NCBI GenBank assembly: GCA_016201065.1
Contig: JACQDL010000033.1
Location: 1 to 42,819 of the forward strand
Origin: Actinomycetota bacterium
Lineage (GTDB): Bacteria > Actinomycetota > Actinomycetes > Mycobacteriales > JACQDL01
Length of the DNA stretch: 42,819 nt
Reading direction: 5' to 3'
Below, one piece after another: positions 8,986 through 18,198 of this stretch. The notes beneath the pieces are model-generated. The model was not told the DNA's origin and ran no database searches. It worked only from the letters and a program-made list of their open reading frames with translations. Within the stretch, counting starts at the first letter, position 1. Each line of letters begins with the position of its first letter. Position numbers and translations under genes: made by a program.

Positions 8986-9225
8986 GTGCCTGTGACCCCT
9001 TTCGCTGGATCAAGGCTACCACGCGAGTGGCCGGGACGGCCGGTAACGGAACCGCATATGCGCAGGTCAGGGCCTCAATACGGGGGCAATCCGGGGTTGA
9101 CATAGTGGAAACAATCTGCTTCCGCCGTGCTACCTGCGGTCGAAGAACAGACATCACACGGCCGGGTGACGACCGGGCACGCCCCGGCGCTGGCGCGCGA
9201 CACCGTTCGAGCGCACGCTGGACAG

Positions 9226-9939
9226 ATGGCGGAAGAGGACCCCCCGGGCCGGGAGAGCAGGCCGGTTGACGGCTGGCCGCCGGACTTCGAGCGGCTGGTC
9301 ATCCCCGATGACGCCCGGGAGTTGGACCTCGACGCGCGCGCCCTGGCCCGGGAACGGCGCGCCGCCGCTCGCACCAGGCGAGTACGCCGGCTGCTCGGCC
9401 TCGGACATGGACGGCCCGCCGCGGCGTCCGTCGGGATCCTGATCACCGCCGCGGTCCTGACCGTGACCAGCGTGGTCATGTTGCTCCGCCCGACGGTACG
9501 GCCGATACCGGACAGCGTGCCACTGGCCACCGGCAAGGGGCAGCCGGACGGCACCGTGGGTGGGCTGCTGCCCGACCTGAAGATCAACCGCGAGGGTTTC
9601 GGCCCGGTGCTGGCACGCGGGTTCCGCCCCGCCGTGATCGTGCTGATCCCGGTGGGCGGGCCACCGGCCCCGGTGTTGCACGCGGCCGCGGACACGGCGA
9701 ACAAACACAACCTCTACGTGCTCGCGGTGAGCACCCAGCTGCCGGAGCTGCCGGCCGACCTGAGCCGCAGCAACCTGATCCGGGCCGCCGACCCCGACCG
9801 TGGCCTCCTGTCGGCATACCGGGTCGCCACCACGCCGGTGCTTCTGCTGGTCCGCGCCAATGGCATCGTCGCCCAGATCCTGACCGACAACCCACCCACG
9901 TCTGCTCTGGACGCCGAGGCCAGCCTGCTCGCCGGCTGA
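9226..9939 (+). CDS. Membrane-anchored thioredoxin-fold protein without cysteines
   Basis: The 237-residue protein has a charged cytoplasmic head of about 65 residues, one membrane helix (AASVGILITAAVLTVTSVVMLL) and an extracytoplasmic domain. The domain has the strand-helix pattern of thioredoxin/TlpA-like folds: a strand FRPAVIVLIPVG, a helix with AAADTANKHN, the strand LYVLAVSTQLPEL, then YRVATTPVLLLVRANGIVAQI, in which TTP resembles the cis-proline loop. There is no cysteine in the whole protein, so it cannot be a redox enzyme. I do not know its function. The start is uncertain: ATG at 9226 lacks a clear ribosome site, and GTG at 9127 is in frame. It is divergent from carD. Confidence 0.6.
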   Translation: MAEEDPPGRESRPVDGWPPDFERLVIPDDARELDLDARALARERRAAARTRRVRRLLGLGHGRPAAASVGILITAAVLTVTSVVMLLRPTVRPIPDSVPLATGKGQPDGTVGGLLPDLKINREGFGPVLARGFRPAVIVLIPVGGPPAPVLHAAADTANKHNLYVLAVSTQLPELPADLSRSNLIRAADPDRGLLSAYRVATTPVLLLVRANGIVAQILTDNPPTSALDAEASLLAG

Positions 9940-10043
9940 CCTCCATCGGCAGCTGCCGCAGCGGGGATGCGGCGGAAACCGCCCGGACCGGGCCGGCTAC
10001 GCTGGGCGGGCGACTGTGACCGGGCGAGGGAAGGTTGGTTGCT

Positions 10044-10616
10044 GTGAGCCGCTCGATCCGCACCACCCGGGCAGCAGGACTTGCCGCGCTGGCGCTGGCT
10101 GGCCTGTTCACCACCGCATGCAGCGCTGGGCAGACCGCCCAGACATCGGTCGAGCGGTCGGCCGTGGATGGCGCCTCGGGCACCGCTGGTTCGATCGCGC
10201 TGCGCAATGTGCGGCTCGCCTACCCCGCCTCCGGGCGGTACCAGGCCGGATCGAATGCCGCGCTCGCGTTTGCCGCCGTCAACTCCGGGCTCAAGGACGA
10301 CTCCTTGGTCTCGATCCGGACCGATGCCGCGGCCGGGGTTTCCCTCATGGCAGCTCCGAGCACCACTTCGGGTACCACCACCGGAGCCCGGCCCGCAGCT
10401 CTCGCACCGGTGCTGATCCCGGCAGGACAGCTCGTCACCTTCGGCGCCGACGGTGTCGGCATCCAGCTGGTAGGTCTGACCAGCCAGCTCCGGTCCGCCC
10501 AGAACGTGCCGATCACATTCAGCTTCGCCTCCGGTGGCAGCGTCACCATCAACGTTCCGGTGACGACCCCGGAGACCGAGGTGCCGCGACCGCCGAGCGG
10601 TACGTCGGGCTCCTGA
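10044..10616 (+). CDS. Secreted lipoprotein with PCu(A)C-like fold
   Basis: The 190-residue protein begins with a signal peptide (SIRTTRAAGLAALALAGLFTTAC) whose Cys is a probable lipid-attachment site. The rest resembles the PCu(A)C (DUF461) beta-sandwich: AFAAVNSGLKDDSLVSIRTDAAAGVSLM, then LIPAGQLVTFGADGVGIQLVGL and VPITFSFASGGSVTINVPV. In the copper chaperones the segment before the last strands carries HxM; here it reads VGIQLVGL, so the copper ligands are missing. It probably keeps the fold for another ligand or protein contact. GTG at 10044 is chosen because GGGAAGG lies nine bases upstream. It sits between the thioredoxin-fold gene and radA, all on the plus strand. Confidence 0.62.
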   Translation: MSRSIRTTRAAGLAALALAGLFTTACSAGQTAQTSVERSAVDGASGTAGSIALRNVRLAYPASGRYQAGSNAALAFAAVNSGLKDDSLVSIRTDAAAGVSLMAAPSTTSGTTTGARPAALAPVLIPAGQLVTFGADGVGIQLVGLTSQLRSAQNVPITFSFASGGSVTINVPVTTPETEVPRPPSGTSGS

Positions 10617-10679
10617 CGGCGACCGGCCGTTGGACGGGGTAGGTGTTCGCCGGCCGATGAGGTTGTCGGACGCCCGTCC

Positions 10680-10685
10680 TAGGGT
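10680..10685 (+). promoter_or_regulatory. -10 element of leaderless radA
   Basis: TAGGGT lies exactly six bases before the GTG start of radA. With the usual distance from a -10 hexamer to the start site, transcription would begin at or within one base of the start codon, giving a leaderless mRNA. There is no ribosome binding site between. A clear -35 is not visible. Confidence 0.45.
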
Positions 10686-10691
10686 GATGCC

Positions 10692-12089
10692 GTGACCAAG
10701 ACCGCCACCAAGTCCAGAGAACGGCCGAGCTACCGGTGCGAGGAGTGCGGCTACACGGTCTCCAAGTGGGTGGGCCGGTGTCCTGAGTGTCAGGCGTGGG
10801 GATCGATCACCGAGCCTGGCGCGATCGCTGCCGCGTTGCGCGCGATCTCCGCCGGACCGGTCAGCGCACCAGCCCGCCCGATCGCCGAGGTCGACGTCGA
10901 GGCTGCGCGGTCGCGGCCGACCGGCGTGTCCGAACTGGACCGGGTCCTCGGCGGCGGCTTGGTGCCGGGCGCCGTGCTGCTGCTCGCCGGCGAGCCGGGG
11001 GTGGGCAAGTCGACCCTGCTGCTGGAGGTCGCCCGGCAGTACGCGGCAACGGCGGACGGCGTCCCCGCCCTCTACCTGACCGGGGAGGAGTCCGCCGCGC
11101 AGGTCCGGTTGCGGGCGGAGCGGCTCGATGCCCTGCATCCGGCGCTGTACCTGGCAGCCGAGACCGACCTCAGCGCGGTGCTGGGGCATCTTGACGCGGT
11201 CCGCCCCGGGCTGGTGGTCGTCGACTCGGTGCAGACCGTCAGCTCCGGTGCCGTGGATGGGGCGGCCGGTGGGGTGACCCAGATCCGGGCAGTCACCGCG
11301 GCGCTCATCGCGGTCGCGAAGGAACGCGGCATCGCCACGATCCTGGTCGGGCATGTCACCAAGGACGGCGCCATCGCGGGTCCGCGGGTCCTGGAGCACC
11401 TCGTCGACGTGGTCCTGCACTTCGAGGGAGACCGGCACTCGGCGCTGCGGCTGGTGCGTGGTGTCAAGAACCGGTTCGGGCCGGCCGATGAGGTCGGCTG
11501 TTTCGAGCTGCACGACGCCGGCATCCGCGGAGTTGCCGACCCGTCCGGGCTATTCCTGTCGAGGCGGGCCGAGCCCGTGCCGGGTACCTGCGTGTCGGTC
11601 ACCCTCGAGGGCAATCGACCACTGCTCGCCGAGGTGCAAGCCTTGGTCGCCCGGTCGTCCTACGGCACACCGCGCCGCGCGGTCAGCGGCCTCGACTCGG
11701 CCCGGGTGGCGATGGTGCTCGCCGTGACGGAGCGACGCGGCCGAGTGCAACTCGGCATCTCCGACGTGTACTGCGCAACGGTCGGTGGCATGCGGGTGAC
11801 GGAGCCGGCAGCCGACCTCGCGCTGGCCCTCGCGCTGGCGTCGGCTGCCCACGACACACCGCTGCCGACCGATCTCGTCGCGATCGGCGAGGTCGGCCTC
11901 TCCGGCGATGTCCGCCGGGTCCCCGGTGTCGGCCGGCGCCTCGGTGAGGCCGCCCGGCTCGGCTTCCGCCGCGCCCTGATCCCGACCAACAGCGGACCGT
12001 CCCGCCGCGATTCGGACCCGACGCCCAGCGGGCTCGACGTGATCGAGGTCGCCGATCTGTCCGCTGCGCTGGGCATCCTGCGCCAGTAG
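10692..12089 (+). CDS. radA: DNA repair protein RadA (RecA-like branch-migration ATPase)
   Basis: The 465-residue protein has the full Sms/RadA architecture. An N-terminal four-cysteine zinc finger ([18 protein letters not shown]) is followed by a RecA-like ATPase with Walker [10 protein letters not shown] and Walker [12 protein letters not shown], the RadA-specific KNRFG motif ([15 protein letters not shown]), and a C-terminal Lon-protease-like domain ([23 protein letters not shown] through the end). RadA extends recombination branches and processes joint molecules. It is followed 132 bases later by disA, a conserved pair; RadA is known in Bacillus to restrain DisA activity. The GTG start follows a -10-like TAGGGT by six bases, so the gene is probably translated from a leaderless message. 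Confidence 0.96.
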   Translation: MTKTATKSRERPSYRCEECGYTVSKWVGRCPECQAWGSITEPGAIAAALRAISAGPVSAPARPIAEVDVEAARSRPTGVSELDRVLGGGLVPGAVLLLAGEPGVGKSTLLLEVARQYAATADGVPALYLTGEESAAQVRLRAERLDALHPALYLAAETDLSAVLGHLDAVRPGLVVVDSVQTVSSGAVDGAAGGVTQIRAVTAALIAVAKERGIATILVGHVTKDGAIAGPRVLEHLVDVVLHFEGDRHSALRLVRGVKNRFGPADEVGCFELHDAGIRGVADPSGLFLSRRAEPVPGTCVSVTLEGNRPLLAEVQALVARSSYGTPRRAVSGLDSARVAMVLAVTERRGRVQLGISDVYCATVGGMRVTEPAADLALALALASAAHDTPLPTDLVAIGEVGLSGDVRRVPGVGRRLGEAARLGFRRALIPTNSGPSRRDSDPTPSGLDVIEVADLSAALGILRQ

Positions 12090-12181
12090 CCCGCACTCGA
12101 AGCCGCGGCGATGGATGGCGGGCATTGCCCGATCGGGTACTCGGGGCGCACGGTCGGGCGTGTCGCGGCACGCGATCCCCG

Positions 12182-12187
12182 TAGACT
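12182..12187 (+). promoter_or_regulatory. Possible -10 element of disA
   Basis: TAGACT lies 34 bases before the disA start and would give a leader of roughly 27 bases that includes the ribosome site AGGAG. No convincing -35 hexamer is seen at the right distance. Confidence 0.35.
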
Positions 12188-12221
12188 TGCCGAGTCATGG
12201 TCCAGAACAGGAGCCCTTACC

Positions 12222-13301
12222 GTGCTTACCGCTGACCGAGATGACAAGCTGCGGTCAACTCTGGGACTGCTCGCGCCCGGTACCGCACTGCGAGACGGCC
12301 TGGAGCGGATCCTCCGGGGGAACACCGGCGCACTGATCGTGATGGGCAACGACAAGGTCGTCGAGTCCATCTGCACCGGCGGCTTTCCACTGGACGTCGA
12401 GTTCTCGGCGACCCGGCTGCGCGAGCTGGCCAAGATGGACGGCGCCGTCGTGCTCGCCTCGGACTCGACAAGAATCGTGCGGGCCGCGGTTCATCTCATG
12501 CCGGACCCCTCGGTGCCCACCGAGGAGTCCGGCACCCGGCACCGGACCGCCGAACGGGTCGCCATCCAGTCCGGCTTCCCGGTAATCTCCGTCAGCCAGT
12601 CAATGCGGATCATCAGCCTCTATGTCGACGGCCGCCGGTACGTGCTGGACAACTCCGCGGCGATCCTGTCCCGGGCGAACCAGGCGCTGGCGACCCTGGA
12701 GCGGTACAAGCTCCGGCTCGACGAGGTCGCCGGCACGCTGTCCGCGTTGGAGATCGAGGACCTGGTGACGGTCCGGGATTCGATGAGTGTCAGCCAGCGG
12801 CTGGAGATGGTGCGCCGGATCGCCGACGAGATCCAGAGGTACGTCGTCGAGCTCGGCACGGACGGTCGGCTGCTCGCCTTGCAGCTCGGGGAGCTGATGG
12901 CCGGCGTCGACGACGAGCGCGAGCTGGTCGCCCGCGACTACATGCCCACCGGCCGCCGGTCCCGCGGCCTCGATCAGGTGCTCACCGACCTGAACGCGCT
13001 GTCGGCCACGGAGCTGCTCGATCTCACGCTGGTCGCCCGGGCCATGGGGTACTCCGCGAGTCCGGAAGCACTGGAGAGCGCGGTGAGCCCGCGCGGCTAC
13101 CGGCTGCTGGCCAAGGTGCCCAGGCTTCCCGGCGCGGTCGTCGACCGGCTCGTCGACCACTTCGGCGGGTTGCAGAAGCTCCTCGCGGCCACCGTCGACG
13201 ACCTGCAGGCCGTGGAGGGGGTCGGCGAGGCCCGGGCACGCAGCGTCCGGGAGGGCCTGTCCAGGCTCGCCGAGTCGAGCATCCTGGAGCGGTACGTCTA
13301 G
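12222..13301 (+). CDS. disA: DNA integrity scanning protein, diadenylate cyclase
   Basis: The 359-residue protein makes c-di-AMP from two ATP and forms an octamer that scans DNA. The DAC catalytic domain occupies the first 145 residues, with DGA at 73-75 and RHR at 106-108, both needed for catalysis. A helical linker spans about 150-285 and the C-terminal part carries helix-hairpin-helix motifs ([41 protein letters not shown]) for branched DNA. The GTG at 12222 is chosen because AGGAG precedes it by about ten bases and because the N-terminus [20 protein letters not shown] matches the family. It lies directly after radA on the same strand. All catalytic residues are present. Confidence 0.96.
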   Translation: MLTADRDDKLRSTLGLLAPGTALRDGLERILRGNTGALIVMGNDKVVESICTGGFPLDVEFSATRLRELAKMDGAVVLASDSTRIVRAAVHLMPDPSVPTEESGTRHRTAERVAIQSGFPVISVSQSMRIISLYVDGRRYVLDNSAAILSRANQALATLERYKLRLDEVAGTLSALEIEDLVTVRDSMSVSQRLEMVRRIADEIQRYVVELGTDGRLLALQLGELMAGVDDERELVARDYMPTGRRSRGLDQVLTDLNALSATELLDLTLVARAMGYSASPEALESAVSPRGYRLLAKVPRLPGAVVDRLVDHFGGLQKLLAATVDDLQAVEGVGEARARSVREGLSRLAESSILERYV

Positions 13302-13330
13302 GACCCACCCGGGACGGGACCCCAGCCAGC

Positions 13331-14047
13331 TCAGACCAGGACGAGCCGGGCTGCCGGGCTCTTCAAGGCACCGAGCAGGCCGATCAGGCGGTAGGTACCC
13401 GCGCTGACCCTGGTCCGGGTGCCCACACAGCCAGGTTGGGAGTTCCAGCCCGACCAGGTCACTGTCGAGAGGACGGCTTGGCCGGGCGCCAAGAGCTGGA
13501 CGTCCCTGGTGTCGTCGGCGTAGCAGTCGTCACTCGACCACACCCGGACCTCACCCGAGTAGATCTGAATCTGCTCCTGCTGAGCGCCCACGTCGCGACG
13601 ACATGGGACCGAGGACGTGTTCCGAACGGTCAAGATCAGCTCAGGTGTGTCGCCGATCTGGTAGGACTCCTTGGCGGTCGACACGGACACCGCGATCGCG
13701 CTGTCGGGGCACAGACCGGGACCGGCCGTCGTACCAGGTCCGGCCGCCGAGCCCGGCGGAGGCGACCCGACTCCGGTGACCGCGCCAGGTGAGCCCTCGG
13801 CGGTGACCCGGGTCCCGGGTGCCGGACCGCCCACCTCGCTGGAGGGCACGGTCAGTGGGCCGGACGGCAGGCTGGTGGCGGTTGCTGTGGGGGTACCGGT
13901 CGCTGAACCCGCACCGGTGGTGCGCGACCCACCGCCGGTGCACATCGTGAGCGTGAGCAACAACACCACCGTGAGCACCCCGCCGATGAGGACAAGGCGC
14001 CTCCGCCAGTAGACCGCAGGTGGCAACGGACCGACCGGTTGCAGCAT
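13331..14047 (-). CDS. Membrane-anchored secreted protein with Ig-like, four-cysteine domain
   Basis: The 238-residue protein has an N-terminal membrane helix after RRR (LVLIGGVLTVVLLLTLTM), a Gly/Ser/Thr/Pro-rich linker of about 75 residues, and a C-terminal extracytoplasmic domain of about 125 residues. The pattern IAVSVSTAKESYQIGDTPELILTVRNTSSVPC and the ending YRLIGLLGALKSPAARLVLV resembles BsuPI/Ig-like beta sandwiches. Four cysteines in this domain (PGLC, VPC, DDC, PGC) could form two disulfides. Similar proteins are frequent in actinobacteria and lack a known role. It is convergent with disA (29 bases between stops) and divergent from mutY. Confidence 0.65.
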   Translation of the reverse strand: MLQPVGPLPPAVYWRRRLVLIGGVLTVVLLLTLTMCTGGGSRTTGAGSATGTPTATATSLPSGPLTVPSSEVGGPAPGTRVTAEGSPGAVTGVGSPPPGSAAGPGTTAGPGLCPDSAIAVSVSTAKESYQIGDTPELILTVRNTSSVPCRRDVGAQQEQIQIYSGEVRVWSSDDCYADDTRDVQLLAPGQAVLSTVTWSGWNSQPGCVGTRTRVSAGTYRLIGLLGALKSPAARLVLV

Positions 14048-14173
14048 GATCAGGTACCGTACCGCTTCCGATCAGGTTGCCGCACGAGCCGCGCCGGGTC
14101 CCCGCACCATATGACAATCCCACCCATCAAGCCTCGCTCGGTGCCGCGGGATCGGCGTGCGACAATGCCGCCG

Positions 14174-15058
14174 ATGATCCCCGTCGCCCCGCTGTTGGAG
14201 TGGTATCACGCCAATGCCCGGCTGCTCCCCTGGCGGGAGCCGAGCACCACACCATGGGGGGTCCTGGTCAGCGAGCTCATGCTGCAGCAGACGCCGGTCG
14301 CCAGGGTCGTACCCGCCTACCTGGCGTGGCTCGCACGGTGGCCGGCGCCCGCCGGCCTCGCTGCCGCCACGCCGGCCGACGCGGTCCGGATGTGGGGCAA
14401 GCTCGGCTACCCGCGCCGCGCCCTGCGACTGTACGAGTGCGCGCTCATCCTCACCCGGCGGCACGATGGGACCGTCCCCGCCGAACTGGACGCCCTGCTG
14501 GGCCTGCCCGGAGTCGGCGCGTACACGGCCCGGGCGGTGGCGGCCTTCGCGTTCGGCCAGCGTTGTCCGGTGGTCGACACGAACGTGCGCCGGGTGGTCG
14601 CCCGCGCCGTACACCAGACCGCGGACCCAGGACCCCCATCGACGGTCCGGGACCTCGCGGTGGTGGCGGCGCTGCTACCGGACGAGGCGCCGGTCGCGGT
14701 CCGCTGGTCGGCCGCGCTGATGGAGCTTGGCCAAGTCGTCTGCACCGCCCGGCAGCCGCACTGCCCGAGGTGTCCGATCCGGTCCGGCTGCCGCTGGCTC
14801 GCCGCCGGCAGACCTCCCTACACGGGTCCGGCTCGCCGGGCGCAGCGCTTCGCCGGGACCGACCGCCAGGCCCGCGGAATGCTCCTGGACGTGCTGCGCG
14901 CCGCACCGGACGCGGTCACTGCGGAGGCACTGGCTGCCGCCTGGCACGATTCGGACCAACGGGATCGCGCGCTGGACGGACTCGTCGCCGACGGACTGGT
15001 CGATCCCCTGCCCGATGGCCGCTTCACGCTGCCCGGCGCGCAACCAGCCGGACGGTGA
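14174..15058 (+). CDS. mutY: A/G-specific adenine glycosylase
   Basis: The 294-residue HhH-GPD glycosylase removes adenine mispaired with 8-oxoguanine. ELMLQQTPVARVVPAYLAW is the adenine-recognition region, LLGLPGVGAYTARAVAAFAF the helix-hairpin-helix, and the Asp of VVDTNVRRV the catalytic residue. The [4Fe-4S] ligands are CTARQPHCPRCPIRSGC (Cys-x6-Cys-x2-Cys-x5-Cys). The C-terminal NUDIX-like domain that reads 8-oxoG in E. coli MutY is absent or much shortened, which is usual in actinobacteria. ATG at 14174 is preferred because it gives the family N-terminus and follows a -10-like GACAAT by seven bases; ATG at 14165 is also in frame. A strong hairpin begins at its stop codon. Confidence 0.92.
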   Translation: MIPVAPLLEWYHANARLLPWREPSTTPWGVLVSELMLQQTPVARVVPAYLAWLARWPAPAGLAAATPADAVRMWGKLGYPRRALRLYECALILTRRHDGTVPAELDALLGLPGVGAYTARAVAAFAFGQRCPVVDTNVRRVVARAVHQTADPGPPSTVRDLAVVAALLPDEAPVAVRWSAALMELGQVVCTARQPHCPRCPIRSGCRWLAAGRPPYTGPARRAQRFAGTDRQARGMLLDVLRAAPDAVTAEALAAAWHDSDQRDRALDGLVADGLVDPLPDGRFTLPGAQPAGR

Positions 15059-15091
15059 GGGACCCGACCCCTTTCGGAGGTCGGGTCCCTC
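15057..15091. terminator. Bidirectional terminator between mutY and clpC
   Basis: A perfect 13-bp stem (GAGGGACCCGACC at 15057-15069 pairing with 15079-15091) with a nine-base loop starts inside the mutY stop codon. It can end transcription of mutY and, after the tandem repeats, of convergent clpC. Confidence 0.85.
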
Positions 15092-15209
15092 GACGCTGCC
15101 GGTAGCTCGACACTGCCGGTAGCTCGACACTGCCGGTAGCTCGACACTGCCGGTAGCTCGACACTGCCGGTAGCTCGACACTGCCGGTAGCTCGACACTG
15201 CCGGTAGCT
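15091..15209. repeat. Seven tandem copies of a 17-bp unit
   Basis: The unit CGACACTGCCGGTAGCT is repeated seven times without spacers. The first copy (15091-15107) differs by one base (CGACG for CGACA); the other six are identical. The array fills the gap between the mutY terminator and the clpC stop codon; its last base is the first base (on the plus strand) of the clpC TGA. The unit is not a multiple of three and contains a weak internal dyad around CTGCCGGTAG. It looks like a minisatellite (VNTR) grown by slippage or unequal exchange. Confidence 0.95.
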
Positions 15210-17743
15210 CAGTCGGCCCGTGCACCGTCCGCGCCACCCAGGTTCACCGGCACCGCGTCCGGTACCGCGTCCGGCACCGCCACCGGTCGAGGCTCGCCAC
15301 GGAAGGTGAACCCGGTCGAGGCGCCGTTCGTGTCGACCTCGACGTCGATGACGACGATCTGGCCGGGGCCGAGCTCGCCGAAGAGGATCTTCTCGCTGAG
15401 CGGGTCCTCGACCTCGCGCTGGATCGCCCGCCGCAGCGGCCGGGCGCCGAGGACGGGGTCGTAGCCACGGTCGGCGATCAGCCGCTTCGCTGCATCGGTG
15501 ACCTCCATCGACATGTCCTTGTTCTTCAGCTGCGAGTCGATCCTGGCCAGCATCATGTCAACGATCCTGACCACCTCAGGCTTGGTGAGCTGGTGGAACA
15601 CGATGGTGTCGTCGATGCGGTTGAGGAACTCGGGACGGAAGTGCTGCTTCATCTCGTCCTGGACCCGCTGCTTCATCCGGTCGTAGTCACTGGCGGTATC
15701 GCCGACCGACTGGAAGCCCAGGCTCACGGACTTCGCGATGTCCCGGGTACCAAGGTTCGATGTCAGGATGATCACCGTGTTCTTGAAGTCCACGATGCGG
15801 CCCTGGCCGTCGGTGAGCCGGCCGTCCTCCAGCACCTGGAGCAGCGTGTTGAAGACGTCCTGATGGGCCTTCTCCACCTCGTCGAAGAGCACGACAGAGA
15901 ACGGCTTGCGGCGCACCTTCTCCGTCAGCTGACCACCCTCGTCGTAGCCGACGTACCCGGGCGGCGCGCCCACCAGGCGAGAGACTGTGTACCGATCATG
16001 GAATTCGGACATGTCCAGCTGGATCAGCGCATCTTCGTCACCGAACAGGAACTCCGCCAGGGCCTTGGACAGCTCGGTCTTTCCGACCCCGGACGGACCG
16101 GCGAAGATGAACGAGCCGGATGGCCGCTTCGGGTCCTTCAACCCGGCCCGCGTCCGCCGGATCGCCTGCGACACCGCCTTGATCGCCTGCTCCTGACCGA
16201 CGATCCGCTTGTGCAGCTCCTCCTCCATACGGAGCAGCCGCGCGGTCTCCTCCTCGGTGAGCTTGAACACCGGGATACCGGTCCAGGAGGCCAGCACCTC
16301 TGCGATCTGCTCGTCGTCGACCTCGGCCACGACGTCCATGTCGCCGGCCTTCCACTCCTTCTCCCGCTGCGTCTTCTCCGCCAGCAGGGTCTTCTCACGA
16401 TCGCGGAGCGCGGCGGCCTTCTCGAAGTCCTGCGCGTCGATCGCGGACTCCTTCTCCCGCCGGACACCCGCGATCTTCTCGTCGAACTCCCGCAGGTCCG
16501 GCGGCGCGGTCATCCGCTTGATCCGCATCCGCGATCCGGCCTCGTCGATCAGGTCGATCGCCTTGTCCGGCAGGAACCGGTCGGAGATGTACCGGTCGGC
16601 CAGCGTCGCCGCCGCGACCAGCGCCGCGTCCGTGATCGAGACCCGGTGATGCGCCTCATACCGGTCACGCAGTCCCTTGAGGATCTCGATGGTGTGCACC
16701 ACCGACGGCTCACCCACCTGGATCGGCTGGAAGCGGCGCTCGAGCGCCGCGTCCTTCTCCAGGTACTTCCGGTACTCATCCAGCGTCGTGGCACCGATCG
16801 TCTGCAACTCACCCCGGGCCAGCATCGGCTTGAGGATCGAGGCGGCATCGATCGCACCCTCCGCCGCCCCGGCACCGACCAGCGTGTGGATCTCGTCGAT
16901 GAAGAGGATGATGTCGCCGCGGGTCCGGATCTCCTTGAGCACCTTACGGAGCCGCTCCTCGAAGTCACCGCGATACCGGGACCCCGCGACCAGCGCACCC
17001 AGATCCAGGGTGTACAGCTGCTTGTCCTTCAACGTCTCGGGTACCTCGCCCTTGACGATGGCCTGCGACAACCCCTCGACCACGGCGGTCTTGCCGACGC
17101 CCGGCTCACCGATCAGAACCGGGTTGTTCTTCGTCCGGCGGGACAGGACCTGCATGACCCGCTCGATCTCTTTCTCCCGGCCGATGACCGGATCGAGCTT
17201 GCCCTCACGGGCGGCCTGGGTCAGGTTGCGGCCGAACTGGTCGAGCACCAGGGACGATGTCGGTGCGGTCTCCCCGCTCGTGGTGCCGGCCGGCTCCTTC
17301 CCACCCTGGTACCCCGACAGCAGCTGGATCACCTGCTGGCGGACCCGGGTCAGGTCGGCACCGAGCTTGACGAGCACCTGGGCCGCCACGCCCTCACCCT
17401 CACGGATCAGCCCCAGCAGGATGTGCTCGGTGCCGATGTAGTTGTGGCCGAGCTGCAAGGCCTCCCGCAGGGACAGCTCCAGCACCTTCTTGGCGCGCGG
17501 GGTGAACGGGATGTGCCCGCTGGGCGCCTGCTGACCCTGGCCGATGATCTCTTCGACCTGTTGCCGGACACCCTCCAGTGAGATGCCGAGCGACTCCAGG
17601 GCCTTCGCGGCCACGCCCTCGCCCTCGTGGATGAGCCCGAGCAGGATGTGCTCGGTCCCGATGTAGTTGTGGTTGAGCATCCGGGCCTCTTCTTGCGCCA
17701 GGACCACAACTCGCCGGGCTCGGTCGGTGAATCTCTCGAACAT
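15209..17743 (-). CDS. clpC: ATP-dependent Clp protease ATP-binding subunit ClpC
   Basis: The 844-residue Hsp100 unfoldase feeds substrates to ClpP. It has two Clp-N repeats (about 1-75 and 76-145, each with [14 protein letters not shown]), AAA-1 with Walker A GEPGVGKT at 212-219, the coiled-coil M domain with a UVR motif ([19 protein letters not shown]), and AAA-2 with Walker A GPSGVGKT, then the D2-small domain. The M domain distinguishes ClpC from ClpA; it binds adaptors. The last 25 residues are a variable tail that contains the short repeat [13 protein letters not shown] at 17743 has GAGGAG nine bases upstream. A probable ClgR operator lies about 230 bases upstream. The gene stands alone between lsr2 and mutY. 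Confidence 0.96.
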   Translation of the reverse strand: MFERFTDRARRVVVLAQEEARMLNHNYIGTEHILLGLIHEGEGVAAKALESLGISLEGVRQQVEEIIGQGQQAPSGHIPFTPRAKKVLELSLREALQLGHNYIGTEHILLGLIREGEGVAAQVLVKLGADLTRVRQQVIQLLSGYQGGKEPAGTTSGETAPTSSLVLDQFGRNLTQAAREGKLDPVIGREKEIERVMQVLSRRTKNNPVLIGEPGVGKTAVVEGLSQAIVKGEVPETLKDKQLYTLDLGALVAGSRYRGDFEERLRKVLKEIRTRGDIILFIDEIHTLVGAGAAEGAIDAASILKPMLARGELQTIGATTLDEYRKYLEKDAALERRFQPIQVGEPSVVHTIEILKGLRDRYEAHHRVSITDAALVAAATLADRYISDRFLPDKAIDLIDEAGSRMRIKRMTAPPDLREFDEKIAGVRREKESAIDAQDFEKAAALRDREKTLLAEKTQREKEWKAGDMDVVAEVDDEQIAEVLASWTGIPVFKLTEEETARLLRMEEELHKRIVGQEQAIKAVSQAIRRTRAGLKDPKRPSGSFIFAGPSGVGKTELSKALAEFLFGDEDALIQLDMSEFHDRYTVSRLVGAPPGYVGYDEGGQLTEKVRRKPFSVVLFDEVEKAHQDVFNTLLQVLEDGRLTDGQGRIVDFKNTVIILTSNLGTRDIAKSVSLGFQSVGDTASDYDRMKQRVQDEMKQHFRPEFLNRIDDTIVFHQLTKPEVVRIVDMMLARIDSQLKNKDMSMEVTDAAKRLIADRGYDPVLGARPLRRAIQREVEDPLSEKILFGELGPGQIVVIDVEVDTNGASTGFTFRGEPRPVAVPDAVPDAVPVNLGGADGARAD

Positions 17744-18147
17744 GTCAACTCCTCGCGTGCCTCACGACACGGTGCGGGGCCGGCTGGAGCCATCTCGCGT
17801 GCGAGCGACCGCACCCGAGCCGCTCCTCCTCACTCTATCCCCGGCTATCGGCCGGGTACGCCGTCGTTCGAGGGATGCTGACGACCGCGCACGCCGACCG
17901 ACCCCGGTGTCGGTATCCCCAAAGCCTGCCGAACATCAGGTCAAACGCCTACCTGACGACGGTGTTCCGGACTACGCCGTCAGCGAACGGCAACCTCACC
18001 AGGGACGACACCCGCTCTGGTCGCCGCCAGGCGACCAGCCGTCCAGCGCCCGGCGCCGGGCGGCTCGGAGCGGGCACGCCGACCGTGCGTGACCGAGGAC
18101 ACCCCGCGGTGCCCCCGTCCGGCGTGCCGGCAACCTCCGGACACGAA
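17744..18147 (-). other. Long untranslated region upstream of clpC
   Basis: These 404 bases between the clpC start and the lsr2 hairpin hold no gene I can support. Apart from the ClgR-like operator at 17971-17988, a TTGACC hexamer on the minus strand (17939-17944) could be a -35, but the nearest -10-like hexamer, GATACC, is 21 bases away, so the promoter cannot be assigned. Confidence 0.5.
17971..17988 (-). promoter_or_regulatory. Probable ClgR operator upstream of clpC
   Basis: On the minus strand the sequence CGCTGACGGCG, flanked by GTT on the left and TAG on the right, fits the ClgR box known from Corynebacterium (CGCYNANRGCG core with A/T-rich flanks). ClgR activates clpC and clpP genes in several actinobacteria. 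The site is about 230 bases before the clpC start, with a TTGACC hexamer 30 bases after it. The consensus is from memory. Confidence 0.45.
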
Positions 18148-18181
18148 GTCGGCGGCCCCGGCAGGAGCCGTGGCCGCCGAC
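18148..18181. terminator. Hairpin terminator after lsr2
   Basis: A 10-bp perfect stem (18148-18157 with 18172-18181), one mismatch, then four more pairs and an AGGA loop. It lies 17 bases beyond the lsr2 stop and separates lsr2 from clpC. Confidence 0.75.
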
Positions 18182-18198
18182 GGTGGTCGGAGCTGAGG

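Noticed and set aside
9097-9102. TTGACA as the -35 of a promoter for the thioredoxin-fold gene
   Set aside because: The hexamer is perfect, but no -10-like sequence lies 16-19 bases downstream.
14675-15181. A frame coding a repeated 17-residue peptide across the tandem array
   Set aside because: The unit is 17 bases, so every frame through it repeats every 51 bases; the rest of the frame lies antisense to mutY. It is a product of the repeat and not a protein gene.
15091-15209. CRISPR array
   Set aside because: The units follow one another without spacers and no cas gene is present.
15593-17581. A long open frame opposite clpC (and a similar one opposite nadB, 23777-25582)
   Set aside because: Both are shadows of strongly conserved genes and show no recognisable domains.
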